From assembly GCF_009725235.1 (NCBI RefSeq), contig NZ_WJFC01000013.1, positions 50,407-114,406 of the forward strand: a DNA stretch of 64,000 nucleotides, in the 5' to 3' direction. The stretch is from Scytonema sp. UIC 10036 (GTDB taxonomy: Bacteria; Cyanobacteriota; Cyanobacteriia; Cyanobacteriales; Nostocaceae). The translations under genes were made by a program, and so were the position numbers. The notes under the pieces were generated by a model, which did not search any database, was not told the origin of the DNA, and saw only the letters and a program-made list of their open reading frames with translations. This document shows positions 34,047 to 44,331 of this stretch, piece after piece (the stretch's first letter is position 1; the number at the start of each line of letters is the position of its first letter).

Positions 34047-36137
34047 ATGCTTTGCTGCCTGAATCCCGACTGTCTGAGTCCCCTAAATCCTGATGATAGC
34101 GTGCTGTGCTCTAGCTGCAGTACACCATTGATACCGCTGTTGAGAAATCGTTATCGTGTCATTAAAGTATTGTCTGATGAAGGTGGATTTGGCAGAACTT
34201 ATCTGGCTGAAGACGTAGATAAGTTGAAAGAATTGTGCGTAGTCAAGCAGTTTGCGCCCAAAATTCAAGGAACAAGTGCTCTAAAAAAAGCAGTTCAGCT
34301 ATTTCAAGAAGAAGCGCAGCGATTGCAGCAACTTGGAGAACACAATCAAATTCCCCATCTTTTGGCTTATTTCGAGGAAAATAATTATCTATTTTTAGTA
34401 CAGCAATATATCGATGGTCAGAATTTATTCAAAGAATTGCAACAAGTGGGAACTTATAGTGAAAGTAACATTCGTGAACTTTTACTAGATTTATTACCCG
34501 TGCTCCAGTTTATCCACAAACAAGGAGTTATCCATCGAGATATTAAGCCGCAAAATATTATTCGCCGCTATGGCGATGGGCGATTGGTGCTGATTGATTT
34601 TGGAGCCTCAAAGCAGTTATCGGTCACAGTACAAACAAAAATCGGGACAACCATTGGTTCCCACGGTTACACCCCAATCGAACAGATGGAAGATGGAAAA
34701 GCTTACCCATCAAGCGATTTGTTTAGCTTGGGTGCAACTTGCTTCCATTTACTGACAGGGATTTCTCCGTCTAAACTTTGGCTGCAACACGGCTTTAGTT
34801 GGGTTAATGATTGGCAGCGATATTTAAAAAAACCAGGTGGCAAAGAAGCAACTCTGAGTCCCAAGTTAAGGAAGATTCTCGACAAACTTTTGAAAGTAGA
34901 ATTTCAACAGCGATATCAAGAAGCAGAGGAAGTCCTCAAAGATTTATCACAGCTTTCACCCCCACCACCTTCAACCCTACTGACTGCCAACTCATCACAA
35001 TCTCAGTTGCTTTCTTTACCGCAATCGGCTCTCAAGCTAAGATACTCATTGTTTACAGGTGCCAGTATCGTTTTATTGGGCTTGTTAGGAGTTACTTTAT
35101 ATCTCTTTTACCCATCCCCAGTCACTCATTCTTCTGGAGTCACTCAGTCTTCTGGAGTCACTCAGTCTTCTGATGTCACTCAGTCTTCTGATGTCACTCA
35201 GCCAAGCGACACAACCATTCAAAGTTCTAACTCCCCAGAGACGCTTAGGGGTCACTCCAGTGATGTTAACTCTGTAACCTTTTCTCCAGATGGGCAATCG
35301 CTTGCTAGTGCTAGTGACGATCGCACAATTAAAATCTGGAACTTAGCTACCCGACAGACAATCTATACTCTCAAAGGTCATTCCCAATGGATTTGGGCTG
35401 TTGCCTTTAGCCCAGATGGTAAAACTCTTGCCAGTGGCAGTGCAGACAGTACTATCAAACTGTGGAATTTAGAAACAGGACAAGAAATGGGCATTCTTAA
35501 AGGGCATCCTGGGGGAGTTTCTTCAGTTGCCTTTAGCCCAGATGGCAGAACTCTTGCCAGTGGAGGTTTAGATAAAACTGTAAAATTGTGGGATTTGACA
35601 ACGGGAAAAGAAATTTACACGCTCAAAGGGCATTCAAGGGCAACTGCTTCTGTGAGCTTCAGTCCCGATGGCATGACTCTTGCCAGTGGGAGCTGGGATA
35701 AGACAATTAAACTGTGGAATACATTAACAGGTAAAGAAGTTAGTACTTTCAAGGGACATACTGACTACGTTCTCTCCGTTGCCTTTAGTCCAGATGGTGT
35801 CACTCTTGCCAGTGGTAGTAAGGATAAAACAATTAAACTTTGGAACGTAGCAACAGGCACAGTCACCCATACATTGAGAAAACATTCTGACAAAGTAAAT
35901 TCTGTTGCTTTTCTGCCAAATGCAGGTTACGACAAAAACTTGAACGACGCAATCCTTGTAAGTGGTAGCAATGACAATACAATTAAACTGTGGAATTCTG
36001 TAAGTGGAGAAAAAATTGAGGCTTTAAAGAAGGATTCTGGTTATATTTACTCTGTTACTATCAGCCCAGATGGACAAACTATTGCTAGTGGTGGTAGTGC
36101 TGACAACATTATCAAAGTTTGGCGATCGCCATTGTGA
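34047..36137 (+). CDS. Zinc-ribbon Ser/Thr kinase with C-terminal WD40 propeller (paralogue 2)
   Basis: The 696-aa protein has the zinc ribbon (CLNPDC...CSSCSTPL), kinase domain (about 35-290; DEGGFGRTYLAEDVDKL, HRDIKPQNIIRR, LIDFGAS), a membrane helix (about 335-355, SLFTGASIVLLGLLGVTLYLF) and seven WD40 repeats (about 400-696). Between helix and propeller lies an 18-bp tandem repeat encoding SSGVTQ/SSDVTQ units (35118-35210). It is divergent from the PPC gene at 32358-33662. All catalytic kinase motifs are intact. Confidence 0.93.
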   Translation: MLCCLNPDCLSPLNPDDSVLCSSCSTPLIPLLRNRYRVIKVLSDEGGFGRTYLAEDVDKLKELCVVKQFAPKIQGTSALKKAVQLFQEEAQRLQQLGEHNQIPHLLAYFEENNYLFLVQQYIDGQNLFKELQQVGTYSESNIRELLLDLLPVLQFIHKQGVIHRDIKPQNIIRRYGDGRLVLIDFGASKQLSVTVQTKIGTTIGSHGYTPIEQMEDGKAYPSSDLFSLGATCFHLLTGISPSKLWLQHGFSWVNDWQRYLKKPGGKEATLSPKLRKILDKLLKVEFQQRYQEAEEVLKDLSQLSPPPPSTLLTANSSQSQLLSLPQSALKLRYSLFTGASIVLLGLLGVTLYLFYPSPVTHSSGVTQSSGVTQSSDVTQSSDVTQPSDTTIQSSNSPETLRGHSSDVNSVTFSPDGQSLASASDDRTIKIWNLATRQTIYTLKGHSQWIWAVAFSPDGKTLASGSADSTIKLWNLETGQEMGILKGHPGGVSSVAFSPDGRTLASGGLDKTVKLWDLTTGKEIYTLKGHSRATASVSFSPDGMTLASGSWDKTIKLWNTLTGKEVSTFKGHTDYVLSVAFSPDGVTLASGSKDKTIKLWNVATGTVTHTLRKHSDKVNSVAFLPNAGYDKNLNDAILVSGSNDNTIKLWNSVSGEKIEALKKDSGYIYSVTISPDGQTIASGGSADNIIKVWRSPL

Positions 36138-36438
36138 AGACATTGGTAGGGGGGTTGAATCAGTTAACCGCCAATCTTGAGAAAACTATATAATTCTATG
36201 GAAGCAACAATAAATTCTGTAGAAAATGAAAAAATATTGAAGTATTGGAAAAGTCGTAAAGCTCAAAGGTTCCTTTAAAGTTCCCATAGTAGGAAAAATC
36301 TTAAACTGATGAGAGAATTGCACGAGATATCTTTACAAGATATTTCAACTAAATCTGGCAAATCAATTGCTAAATATAGCGATAAATGGGATACAATCTA
36401 GTTACGAATTAGGCAAGAAAAACCAGGAGGTGATAAGC
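36138..36438. other. 301-bp gap with short open frames upstream of the TnpB-like gene
   Basis: Two short frames are visible: 36198-36278 (26 codons, EATINSVENEKILKYWKSRK) and 36309-36401 (30 codons, RELHEISLQDISTKSGKSIA). They read like decayed coding sequence rather than random DNA, but I recognise neither. An AGGAGG site at 36424-36429 belongs to the next gene. Confidence 0.4.
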
Positions 36439-38181
36439 GTGGCAGGGGTGGCAAAGTTAGCTAAAACAGAGCCAACTAAAACCTATACAGACCAAATAGA
36501 TTTTTGGCACTGGGGAGAGTTATTTGCTATCTCCAATCTGATTGACTCTGCCCGCCATCACTGTCTGGAAATGATTCTGGCTGAAAAAAGCCAACTTGAT
36601 TGCAATAAGGAATTACAACTCTTATTTAAGATCAACAAGCGATACAGTAACTCTATCTACACTGAAGTTCAGGGAATTGTCACCAATGTCAACAAAAACA
36701 GGCTCGATCGCATTAAAACATTAGAAGGTCAAATTAAGTCGCTCAAGTCCGATATCAAAAAGCGTTCTAAACAAATAAAAGATTTCGCCAAACAAGAAAA
36801 CAAGCGGTCTAGTAAAACCTCTAAAGCCAACAAAGGATTTAAAACTAGCAAAACCAAAATCAAAAAAGCTTGTAGTGTTTACGCCAAGCAGCGTCAAACA
36901 ACGCAACTCCAAGACGCTAAATTTGGTTTGCATCAAAAGAAACGGCGATTGCATCTACTCCAGTCACAGCTATCGCATTTGAAGTCAACTCAACCAAAGT
37001 ACGAGTTACCAGATGTTGCTAACAGCTTTGTGTTGGTTGGCAGCAAGGACGAGTCATCAGGCAACCAGTTAGCGCAATTTGACTACATTGAAAAGACGGA
37101 TAGCTTTGTGCTTTCTATTCGCACTCCCTACGCGCTAGAAGAAAGACTGGGTGGTGATTACATTCGCATTGATGGGTTAAACTTCAAGCATGGCTTCCAC
37201 GAAATCGTTGAATCCATCTCAGAGCGTTGTTACAAAGTAAAAACCAAAGACGGAACCGAAAAATGGGCAATTGGTTACAACGCCATTACGCTCCGATTTT
37301 ACTGGAAAGATGATTGCTGGTACATTGCAGCCACTACAGATATCACCTTGCCAGAGATTACGTCTGAATACTTATCTGGCTATGTTGGAGTTGACTTAAA
37401 CGCCGATTCTGTTGGCTGGGCGGTATGCGATGCCCAAGGCAACTTGCTTGAATATGGCGACTACAAGTTGGATTTGCATTCCAAAACTTCCAATCAAAGA
37501 GAAGCTATCCTCTGCGATGCAGCCACTTTTGTCGTATCCAAGGCAAAACAATACAACTTCCCCATCGCGTCAGAACAGTTAGACTTCTGGGCGAAAAAGA
37601 AGCAACTTAAGGAGAAAGGCAAGAACTATGCTCGGATGCTATCATCATTCGCCTATTCACAATGGCATGAAGCTCTAGATAATGCGTGTCAAAAGCATGG
37701 TATCTACCACAAAAAAGTCAATCCCGCTTATAGCAGCTTGGTTGGTTTGACAAAATTCATGTCCATGTATGGCATGAATTCGGCATCATCTGCTGCCTTC
37801 GTTATTGCCCGTCGTGGCAGAAGATTTTCTGAACGTCTTCCCAAAAACCATTCCCTACTCCCTTCCAAGTCCGCCTATACCGATAAGGTAAAGCACGTTT
37901 GGTCGCATTGGAGTAAGGTAGCTAGGAGCGTCAAAGACACTCCCAGACACAAATATTTTACATCCCGCTTTAACAGAGCGCGAAAGGTTACGCTCAATTG
38001 TCAACCTACTTATTCTATAGGTGGGTCTGGACTTCTGAGCAATCCAATACAGTTGGAGCTTTTCGAGGTTGGTGCAATTCCAACGGGAAATGATACAGTC
38101 ACCGTTGCTGTATCTAGATCTAGAAAGTCGCGTAAGCGTAGTCAATCTACGTGTACTCAGATTTCTCTAGATTTTAATTAG
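36439..38181 (+). CDS. TnpB-related (IS200/IS605 accessory-type) RuvC-fold protein
   Basis: The GTG start has AGGAGG 9 bp upstream, so I use it rather than a TTG 24 codons earlier; the product is 580 aa. The N-terminal half is helical with a Lys-rich coiled segment (about 90-190). The RuvC core shows the first Asp in VGVDLNADSVGWAV and the Glu in PIASEQLDF. The family block NPAYSSLVGLTKF...SSAAFVIARRG follows, where no obvious third catalytic acid or zinc-ribbon Cys set is seen. No tnpA or element ends are adjacent. It could be a domesticated or inactive TnpB-like protein, or a member of the large TnpB-related subfamily with unusual chemistry. Confidence 0.75.
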   Translation: MAGVAKLAKTEPTKTYTDQIDFWHWGELFAISNLIDSARHHCLEMILAEKSQLDCNKELQLLFKINKRYSNSIYTEVQGIVTNVNKNRLDRIKTLEGQIKSLKSDIKKRSKQIKDFAKQENKRSSKTSKANKGFKTSKTKIKKACSVYAKQRQTTQLQDAKFGLHQKKRRLHLLQSQLSHLKSTQPKYELPDVANSFVLVGSKDESSGNQLAQFDYIEKTDSFVLSIRTPYALEERLGGDYIRIDGLNFKHGFHEIVESISERCYKVKTKDGTEKWAIGYNAITLRFYWKDDCWYIAATTDITLPEITSEYLSGYVGVDLNADSVGWAVCDAQGNLLEYGDYKLDLHSKTSNQREAILCDAATFVVSKAKQYNFPIASEQLDFWAKKKQLKEKGKNYARMLSSFAYSQWHEALDNACQKHGIYHKKVNPAYSSLVGLTKFMSMYGMNSASSAAFVIARRGRRFSERLPKNHSLLPSKSAYTDKVKHVWSHWSKVARSVKDTPRHKYFTSRFNRARKVTLNCQPTYSIGGSGLLSNPIQLELFEVGAIPTGNDTVTVAVSRSRKSRKRSQSTCTQISLDFN

Positions 38182-38415
38182 CGGTTCAGATGCTACATTT
38201 TACAAATCTATTTTAAAAAAGAAAGCGCGATCGCGGAATTGGACAGATAAACTCGCTTATTGCTTGTAAAGTTATGTAAATAATTAGTGAGTTTTGCGTA
38301 AAATCGCACTGTTAAAGCTGATTCATACTAGGCGTTAACTTAATTTTCGTTGATTTCCACTAATCGTAGTTTATTCAAAAAAGAGTGCAACTGCTGCAAC
38401 ACACTTGGAGGTGCA

Positions 38416-41322
38416 ATGTCTGGGATAACTAGTCGTTGGAGCTGGTTATTAGGTATTGCCATCGGCGGTTCAACAGTCATAGGTGCAAATTGTGCTCCTG
38501 CCCAAATTATCCCCGATAGCACCTTACCAAATAATTCCATAGTCACACCAGATGGTAGTACCATCAATATTACTGGAGGAACTCAAGTAGGAGGCAATCT
38601 GTTCCACAGCTTTCAGGAGTTTTCTGTCCCAAATAGTGGTACGGCAATATTTAAAAATACTACGGACATTCAAAACATCATTAGTCGGGTAACGGGTGCG
38701 TCAGTTTCTAACATTGAGGGTTTAATTAAAGCCAACGGTACTGCCAACCTGTTTCTAATTAATCCGAATGGGATTATTTTTGGTCAGAATGCTAGCTTAG
38801 ATGTTGGTGGTTCGTTTGTGGCAAGTACAGCGACTGCACTCCAATTTGATTTTCTCGGATTTTTTAGCGCTACCGTTCGAAATATCCCTTCACCTTTGTT
38901 AACCATTAATCCTTCTGCGTTGTTTTTTAATCAGATTAATCAAAACGCATCTATTCAAAATTACTCAGTAGCACCCGCCCGAAGAGATCCAGCAGGCTTA
39001 AACGCATTTGGTTTACGAGTACCAGATGGTAAGAGCTTACTGCTGGTGGGCGGTAACGTTAGTATGGATGGGGGACGATTAAATGCTTATGGTGGACGAG
39101 TTGAGTTGGGCGGAGTCGGGGGAACAGGTACAGTTGGACTGAATTTTAATGGCAATAACCTAAGTTTAAGTTTTCCTCAAGGAGTACAACGAGCAGATGT
39201 ATCACTCATCAATCGCGCTCAAGTAAATGTTCGTACAGACAATGGTGGCAGTATTGCAATCAACGCTCGGAATTTGGAGCTTTTAGGAGGAAGCAGCCTG
39301 CGGGCAGGAATAGGATTTGGGTTGGGTTCGACTGATAGTAAGGCGGGAAACATTGAGGTGAATGCAACAGGAGCAGTCAATCTCAAGGATGGCAGCCTGA
39401 TTTCTAACGCCATGCTAGGGGCATCTGGAACGGGAGGAGATATTAATATCACTGCTAACTCATTTACGCTTTCAAATGTAGCGACTGTGCTAACTAGCAC
39501 CTTTGGAAAGGGAAATGCTGGACATGTAACGCTTCAAGCTCAAGATAGGGTTGCATTCATCAATGGTTCTTACATAGGTACCAGTAGTTTGGGACGGGGA
39601 AATGCAGGTAACGTGACAATTTCAACTGAAGGTGCGATCGTTTTCGATGCTCTGGATAGTGTTAAGCCTAATATTACGGGTATATTTAGCAATGCATCGG
39701 GTGATGTCGGTGATGCAGGTAATATTTACATCAAGGCTGGGTCAGTTTCTTTAGTCAACGGAGCGGGTATAAGAACTCAAAACACAGGAAAGCTCGGTAA
39801 TGCAGGCAATGTGATTATTCAGGCCCGTAGTAGCGTTTCTTTTGATGGAGTAAGTATAGATAAAAGCAGTAGCAGTGGCATTGACAGTTTTCTGGGAGCT
39901 AATACTGTAGGTAGGGGAGGAAACATTAGTATTACCTCAGGGTCGCTTTCACTGGTGAATGGTGCTGAAATAGCCAGTAGCACTTTTGGGCAGGGTGATG
40001 CAGGAAATATCACAATTGATGCGAGCAATACGGTTTCTCTTACTGGTAATGTTACTATCTTCAGCACGGTGGAACGAGGAGGTGTTGGTAAGGGAGGTAA
40101 TATAGACATCAATGCTGCAACATTATTACTCATTGATGGCGCTCAACTGCAAACTCTGACTCGTGGAGCATCTAATACCCAGCCAGCAGGAAGGGGAGAC
40201 GCAGGCAATGTCAATATTAAAGTCAGGGACGCTATTGATATTGCTGGCGAGAAAAACGGTTTGGTCAGTGGGATTGGCAGCTTGGTGCAAAGGGGGTCAG
40301 AAGGCAATGGGGGTAACATAACTATTGATTCTGGCTCCTTCTCGTTACGAGATGGCGCTCAACTTACTGCCGCAACATTAGGACAAGGGAGTGCAGGCAC
40401 AATTAAAGTTAATGCTACTGATTTTGTCAACATTTTTGGCAAAAGTTCTAACTTTAACAGTAGCTTGTTCGTTAACTCCCAAAGTACGACGGGTATTGCT
40501 GGAGATATTATTGTTACCTCACCCAGAGTTATCCTAAACAACGGTGGCAGACTCAACGCTGAATCTACACTGGGTAATGGTGGCAACATCCACTTACAAA
40601 CCGATTTACTCTTTCTAGCTCGTGGTGCTCAAATCTCTACCACCGCAGGCAGAGACCAAGCGGGTGGTAATGGTGGCAATATCAGCATCAATGCTCCTAA
40701 TGGTTTTATCGTTAGCAGAGCAAGGGAAAATAACGACATCACTGCGAATGCGTTTAGTGGCAGTGGAGGGAGAGTCACGATTAACGCTGCTGGCATTTTT
40801 GGTATGACAGTGCGTACTCGTGAAGACTTGCTGAGGCTGCTAGGAACGAACTTAGACCCTCAACAGCTACCAACAAATGATATCACAGCAATTTCCCAGA
40901 CAAGTCCTACTGCAAATGGTCAGATAAGTGTCAATACACCCGATGTTGACCCCAGCAGGGGATTAGTGGAACTGCCTACAAATTTGATTGAGGCAACACA
41001 ACAAATTTCCACTGCCTGCAATCCTGGTAGTAGACAGAGAAGGAGTTCATTTACCGAAATAGGACGTGGTGGATTACCTCCCAGTCCTCTTGAAACTTTG
41101 ACATCTGACGCCATGCAGGTTGGTTGGATCTCTCTCGATTCAAACATTGACAACGGGAAGAATTCATTTCCTGTCACAAATACAACAACACGCGCATCAG
41201 AACGCATAGTTGAAGCTACTGGTTGGGTGAAAAATGCCAAAGGTGAAATAGTCCTCACAACTGATACATCCACCACACCCCATAGTTCCTGGCAGGAATT
41301 TGTATCTTGCCGTGCTTCTTAA
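38416..41322 (+). CDS. Two-partner-secretion exoprotein (filamentous haemagglutinin N-terminal domain)
   Basis: The ATG start has GGAGG 5 bp upstream; the product is 968 aa. A signal peptide (RWSWLLGIAIGGSTVIG...APAQ) precedes a TPS/FHA domain (about 35-155) with GNLFHSFQEFSV, NLFLINPNGIIFGQNASLDVGGSFVAST. A long beta-helix follows, with repeats of GNAGNVTI and GGNINI type through about residue 800. The C-terminal ~120 residues (ASERIVEATGWVKNAKGEIV...SWQEFVSC) are the conserved end of cyanobacterial TPS proteins. The TpsB transporter is not in this window. Confidence 0.93.
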   Translation: MSGITSRWSWLLGIAIGGSTVIGANCAPAQIIPDSTLPNNSIVTPDGSTINITGGTQVGGNLFHSFQEFSVPNSGTAIFKNTTDIQNIISRVTGASVSNIEGLIKANGTANLFLINPNGIIFGQNASLDVGGSFVASTATALQFDFLGFFSATVRNIPSPLLTINPSALFFNQINQNASIQNYSVAPARRDPAGLNAFGLRVPDGKSLLLVGGNVSMDGGRLNAYGGRVELGGVGGTGTVGLNFNGNNLSLSFPQGVQRADVSLINRAQVNVRTDNGGSIAINARNLELLGGSSLRAGIGFGLGSTDSKAGNIEVNATGAVNLKDGSLISNAMLGASGTGGDINITANSFTLSNVATVLTSTFGKGNAGHVTLQAQDRVAFINGSYIGTSSLGRGNAGNVTISTEGAIVFDALDSVKPNITGIFSNASGDVGDAGNIYIKAGSVSLVNGAGIRTQNTGKLGNAGNVIIQARSSVSFDGVSIDKSSSSGIDSFLGANTVGRGGNISITSGSLSLVNGAEIASSTFGQGDAGNITIDASNTVSLTGNVTIFSTVERGGVGKGGNIDINAATLLLIDGAQLQTLTRGASNTQPAGRGDAGNVNIKVRDAIDIAGEKNGLVSGIGSLVQRGSEGNGGNITIDSGSFSLRDGAQLTAATLGQGSAGTIKVNATDFVNIFGKSSNFNSSLFVNSQSTTGIAGDIIVTSPRVILNNGGRLNAESTLGNGGNIHLQTDLLFLARGAQISTTAGRDQAGGNGGNISINAPNGFIVSRARENNDITANAFSGSGGRVTINAAGIFGMTVRTREDLLRLLGTNLDPQQLPTNDITAISQTSPTANGQISVNTPDVDPSRGLVELPTNLIEATQQISTACNPGSRQRRSSFTEIGRGGLPPSPLETLTSDAMQVGWISLDSNIDNGKNSFPVTNTTTRASERIVEATGWVKNAKGEIVLTTDTSTTPHSSWQEFVSCRAS

Positions 41323-41635
41323 ACGTCAGTCAAAGGACATAGAATTTGCAATGAGTGTTATGGGAGATTTCCACTCCAAAAATACCAATTTTGTAGGTGA
41401 GTCATCTTTACTCTCTGCGCCACGTCAGTCGCCTCAACTTTGGAAACCAAAGCACGGCGCTGGCTCCTCTGCGTACTCTGCACCTCATAATTCTTTACAA
41501 TCATCTTCACAGGTTTTTCATTTTTTCCACATATTCTAAAAAACAACGCAGTAAGAATTGAAACAAATAAAAACTAACTGCAAGTGATTTTACTGATTTT
41601 TGTAGAAATCTCAAGGACAGATAGCAAATAAAATT
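41323..41635. other. 313-bp gap, no supported gene
   Basis: It contains a degenerate 'TCTCTGCGCCACG...CTCTGCGTACTCTGC' repeat (about 41413-41483) and otherwise A/T-rich sequence. The short frames on both strands cross this repeat and are not convincing. Confidence 0.6.
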
Positions 41636-42652
41636 ATGATAAACTCCTTAATACACAACCCAAACCAAGAACTCTACCAAAGCTATCTCAAGCTGATTAA
41701 TGCATTGCTAAGCTGTTCTAACCATAAAAAAACAGAGATTTTAAAACTCAACCAACATTTGATAGATACTGACCTGGTAGAAATAGTACTTGAGTTGATA
41801 CAGACAACACAACAAAGCGCGTCTATCCTGTCTGTGGATCTTGCTCCAGAAATCTCTGCTCCCCTCATGAAACTGGTTCGTCAGTTAATAGGTATATATG
41901 CTGAGACTCCCTTACAAGGTGTATCAGCAGAATTTGCCATTGGAAATATTTACTTAGAAACCAAGCAGTTTTGTAAGGCAAAAGAGTCTTACGAGCAAGC
42001 TTTGGAAATTTTTAGAAAGCAAGGCGATCGCATAGGAGAAGCGAATGCACTTGCACTGATAGGAGACACTTTATATCACCAAGATAATTTTGCTGAAGCA
42101 CTAAAGTTTTACACACCTGCTCGCACCATACTGTTAGAAACAGACGCAAAACGTAGCGAAGCAATGCTACTTCAACAAATGATATCCTCGTGTTATTTCA
42201 TGAGCCAATATGCTCAAGCTGTAGAATTAAGTGAGAGACGTTTGGCGATCGCACGAGAGCTTCGCTTGCGTTCTATGGAAGCTCATACTCTCTATGACCT
42301 AGCAATTTATTATGAAGCTATAGGCTGCATAACAGAAGCAGGAGATTGCCACTGGAAGTGTTGGGAAATTGCTCAAGAAATAGGTGCTACCAAGTTAGAA
42401 GTCCAAAGCCTAAAAGGTTTGGGAGACTTTTATCTGAACGAAAATTTGATTGAAGAAGCAATGGACATTTACGCAGAATGCATCGACATGGCAGTTCAAA
42501 TGGGTTACCTCCAAGTAGAAGCAAGTTGTTTGCAATCCTTATCAAAAGCGTACCTTTGCTTGGGAGATGAAGAAACAGCAAGAGAGTACAATCAACAGAG
42601 TTTAGAAACCAAACAAGCTCTTGGTATCTCCTTAGTCGAACAAATGCTTTAA
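41636..42652 (+). CDS. Tetratricopeptide-repeat protein
   Basis: The 338-aa protein has a helical N-terminal ~100 residues and about six TPR units (about 105-330; YLETKQFCKAKESYEQALEI, IGDTLYHQDNFAEALKFYTP, LGDFYLNENLIEEAMDIYAE). No signal peptide or membrane helix is visible, so it is a cytoplasmic scaffold. It lies between the TPS exoprotein and the second PPC gene. The binding partner is unknown. Confidence 0.85.
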   Translation: MINSLIHNPNQELYQSYLKLINALLSCSNHKKTEILKLNQHLIDTDLVEIVLELIQTTQQSASILSVDLAPEISAPLMKLVRQLIGIYAETPLQGVSAEFAIGNIYLETKQFCKAKESYEQALEIFRKQGDRIGEANALALIGDTLYHQDNFAEALKFYTPARTILLETDAKRSEAMLLQQMISSCYFMSQYAQAVELSERRLAIARELRLRSMEAHTLYDLAIYYEAIGCITEAGDCHWKCWEIAQEIGATKLEVQSLKGLGDFYLNENLIEEAMDIYAECIDMAVQMGYLQVEASCLQSLSKAYLCLGDEETAREYNQQSLETKQALGISLVEQML

Positions 42653-42781
42653 AACTTTCAAAATGATGGCACAATCGCAAACAGAAAAAGTTTACTCAAA
42701 ATTTCAAGCCCCCCCTTGCAAAGAGCTAAGACACAAAACATTTCTTCGCGTCTTAGCGCCTTTGCGTGAGGCATAACAATA

Positions 42782-44331
42782 TTACCACATTGTTAATCTG
42801 TATCTACCGTTTTCTTGTGGTACAGCTGAAATCACCACCACATAGTAAGTACCATCCTCAGGTAACTTTGCTCTATCAATAAGAGCACTGTACTTGCGAT
42901 CTTTGTCTAGATCCGACGCAACAACTTGCCCTTTAGAATTCATCAAGACCACGTAAGGAACAAACTCTTCATAAACACTCTCTACACGTATACTGACGCG
43001 TTGATCTCTCTTTCCTTGAAACTTAGAAACATCATAAGAGTTTCTATTTTTTTTCAAAGTTAAACTTTCATCTAATTTGGCTGCTTCATCTAAAAGATAA
43101 CCGGACGTGTCGTTTCTCAGAGCCAAACTATAGCGCCCTATATCCTTAGCATCTCGACTTGTGACAGCGATCGTATACTTACCCGCTACAGGCAAACGTG
43201 CGAATATATACGCATCCTTGTTTTTTTGTGTAGTTCCCCTACTAACAAGCACGTTATTATCGGGATCGAGTAAAAGGACAAATGGCTCTAAAGCCAAGTT
43301 ATTGGTGCGACGGTTATCTGCACTACCTGTTAACCTAATTTGAATATGTTGGTTTTCTTGCCCATCAAACTGATAAAAATGATAACGCCTGCCTTTGTAT
43401 TGATAATCGCCAGGAGCTAAAATACCGAGTGCAAAGTCTACAAAATTAATCTCTTTAAAAGTTATTCCATCTAATGAATTAATTAGCGAATTATTAGTTC
43501 TTTGTCCATTGGGCCGTCTTGAACTGACAGCAGCAGTACGCTCAACTCTTGGCTGAGGATTTGGAGTCGAAATAGTCGTCGTATTATCACTGGGAGTACG
43601 TCCTCCTTGTTGTTGAGTCGTATTTTGTACAGGAGCAGTCGCCGTGCTGGTACTTGGAGTCGTTTCTGCTTGTGGCTTGGGTTTGGGTGCAGGCGCTGTA
43701 GCTGTATGATACCTGCGGCTTGGGTTTGGTGGGCGGCGCTGCATGTATTGGTTACTCTCTGCGTTGGGTTGGGTGCAGGCGCTGTAGCTGTATTGGTACT
43801 TGGAGTCGTTTCTGCTTGTGGCTTGGGTTTTGGGTGCAGGCGCTGTAGCTGTATTGGTACTTGGATCGTTTTGCTTGTGGCTTTGGGTTTGGGTGCAGGG
43901 CTGTAGGTTTGGGGACTTGCGGCTTGGGTTTGGGTTGCAGGAGCAGTCGCCGTGCTGGTACCTGGAGTCGTTTCTGCTTGTGGCTTGGTTGGGAGCGCGG
44001 GTTGGCTACGTTATGCACTTGGATTTCTAATTTGCGAAGGTTTTGGTGCTAGATGGAGATTCATAGTTGGTTTGGAGTGGTTGGACTCGCAGGTATTTGG
44101 GAGTCTCTACTTGCTCAATAAGTTTGCCTAACCGCTTCTTGTTCTCTTTCGTCTGGTAGTTTAGCAATTGTGTGAGATTAGTTTGCCGAGGCAGTTCTGA
44201 AAGCTTCTACAGCCATAATGTAGCCTACATCAGAAGCCACTATTAGCAGTTTCTACTTTTGCGATCTGCAAGTCAACTTAGAATGAACTTGCGTCTGTTT
44301 ATTATACTTGTTTTCGCTTTGTCCTGACATA
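42782..44331 (-). pseudogene. Exported PPC-domain protein (copy 2), frameshifted in its N-terminal half
   Basis: The intact C-terminal 320 codons (42782-43744) contain two PPC domains closely matching the copy at 32358-33662 (FKEINFVDFALGILAPGDYQ, LPEDGTYYVVVISA). Upstream, minus-strand sequence back to an ATG at 44331 (MSGQSENKYNK, preceded by AGGAG) continues the homology, including a KLLIVASD signal region and a IAKLPDEREQE segment, but across several frames and stops. The broken region is a minisatellite of about 60-bp units encoding APKPKPQAETTPST; the indels lie mostly in homopolymers, so assembly errors cannot be excluded. It is divergent from kinase paralogue 3. Confidence 0.8.
43640..44000. 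repeat. About 60-bp minisatellite in the PPC copy 2 gene
   Basis: Units such as GGAGTCGTTTCTGCTTGTGG followed by CTTGGGTTTGGGTGCAGGCG recur at about 43660, 43800, 43862 and 43965, with one-base differences in G and T runs and variable unit ends. Confidence 0.85.
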
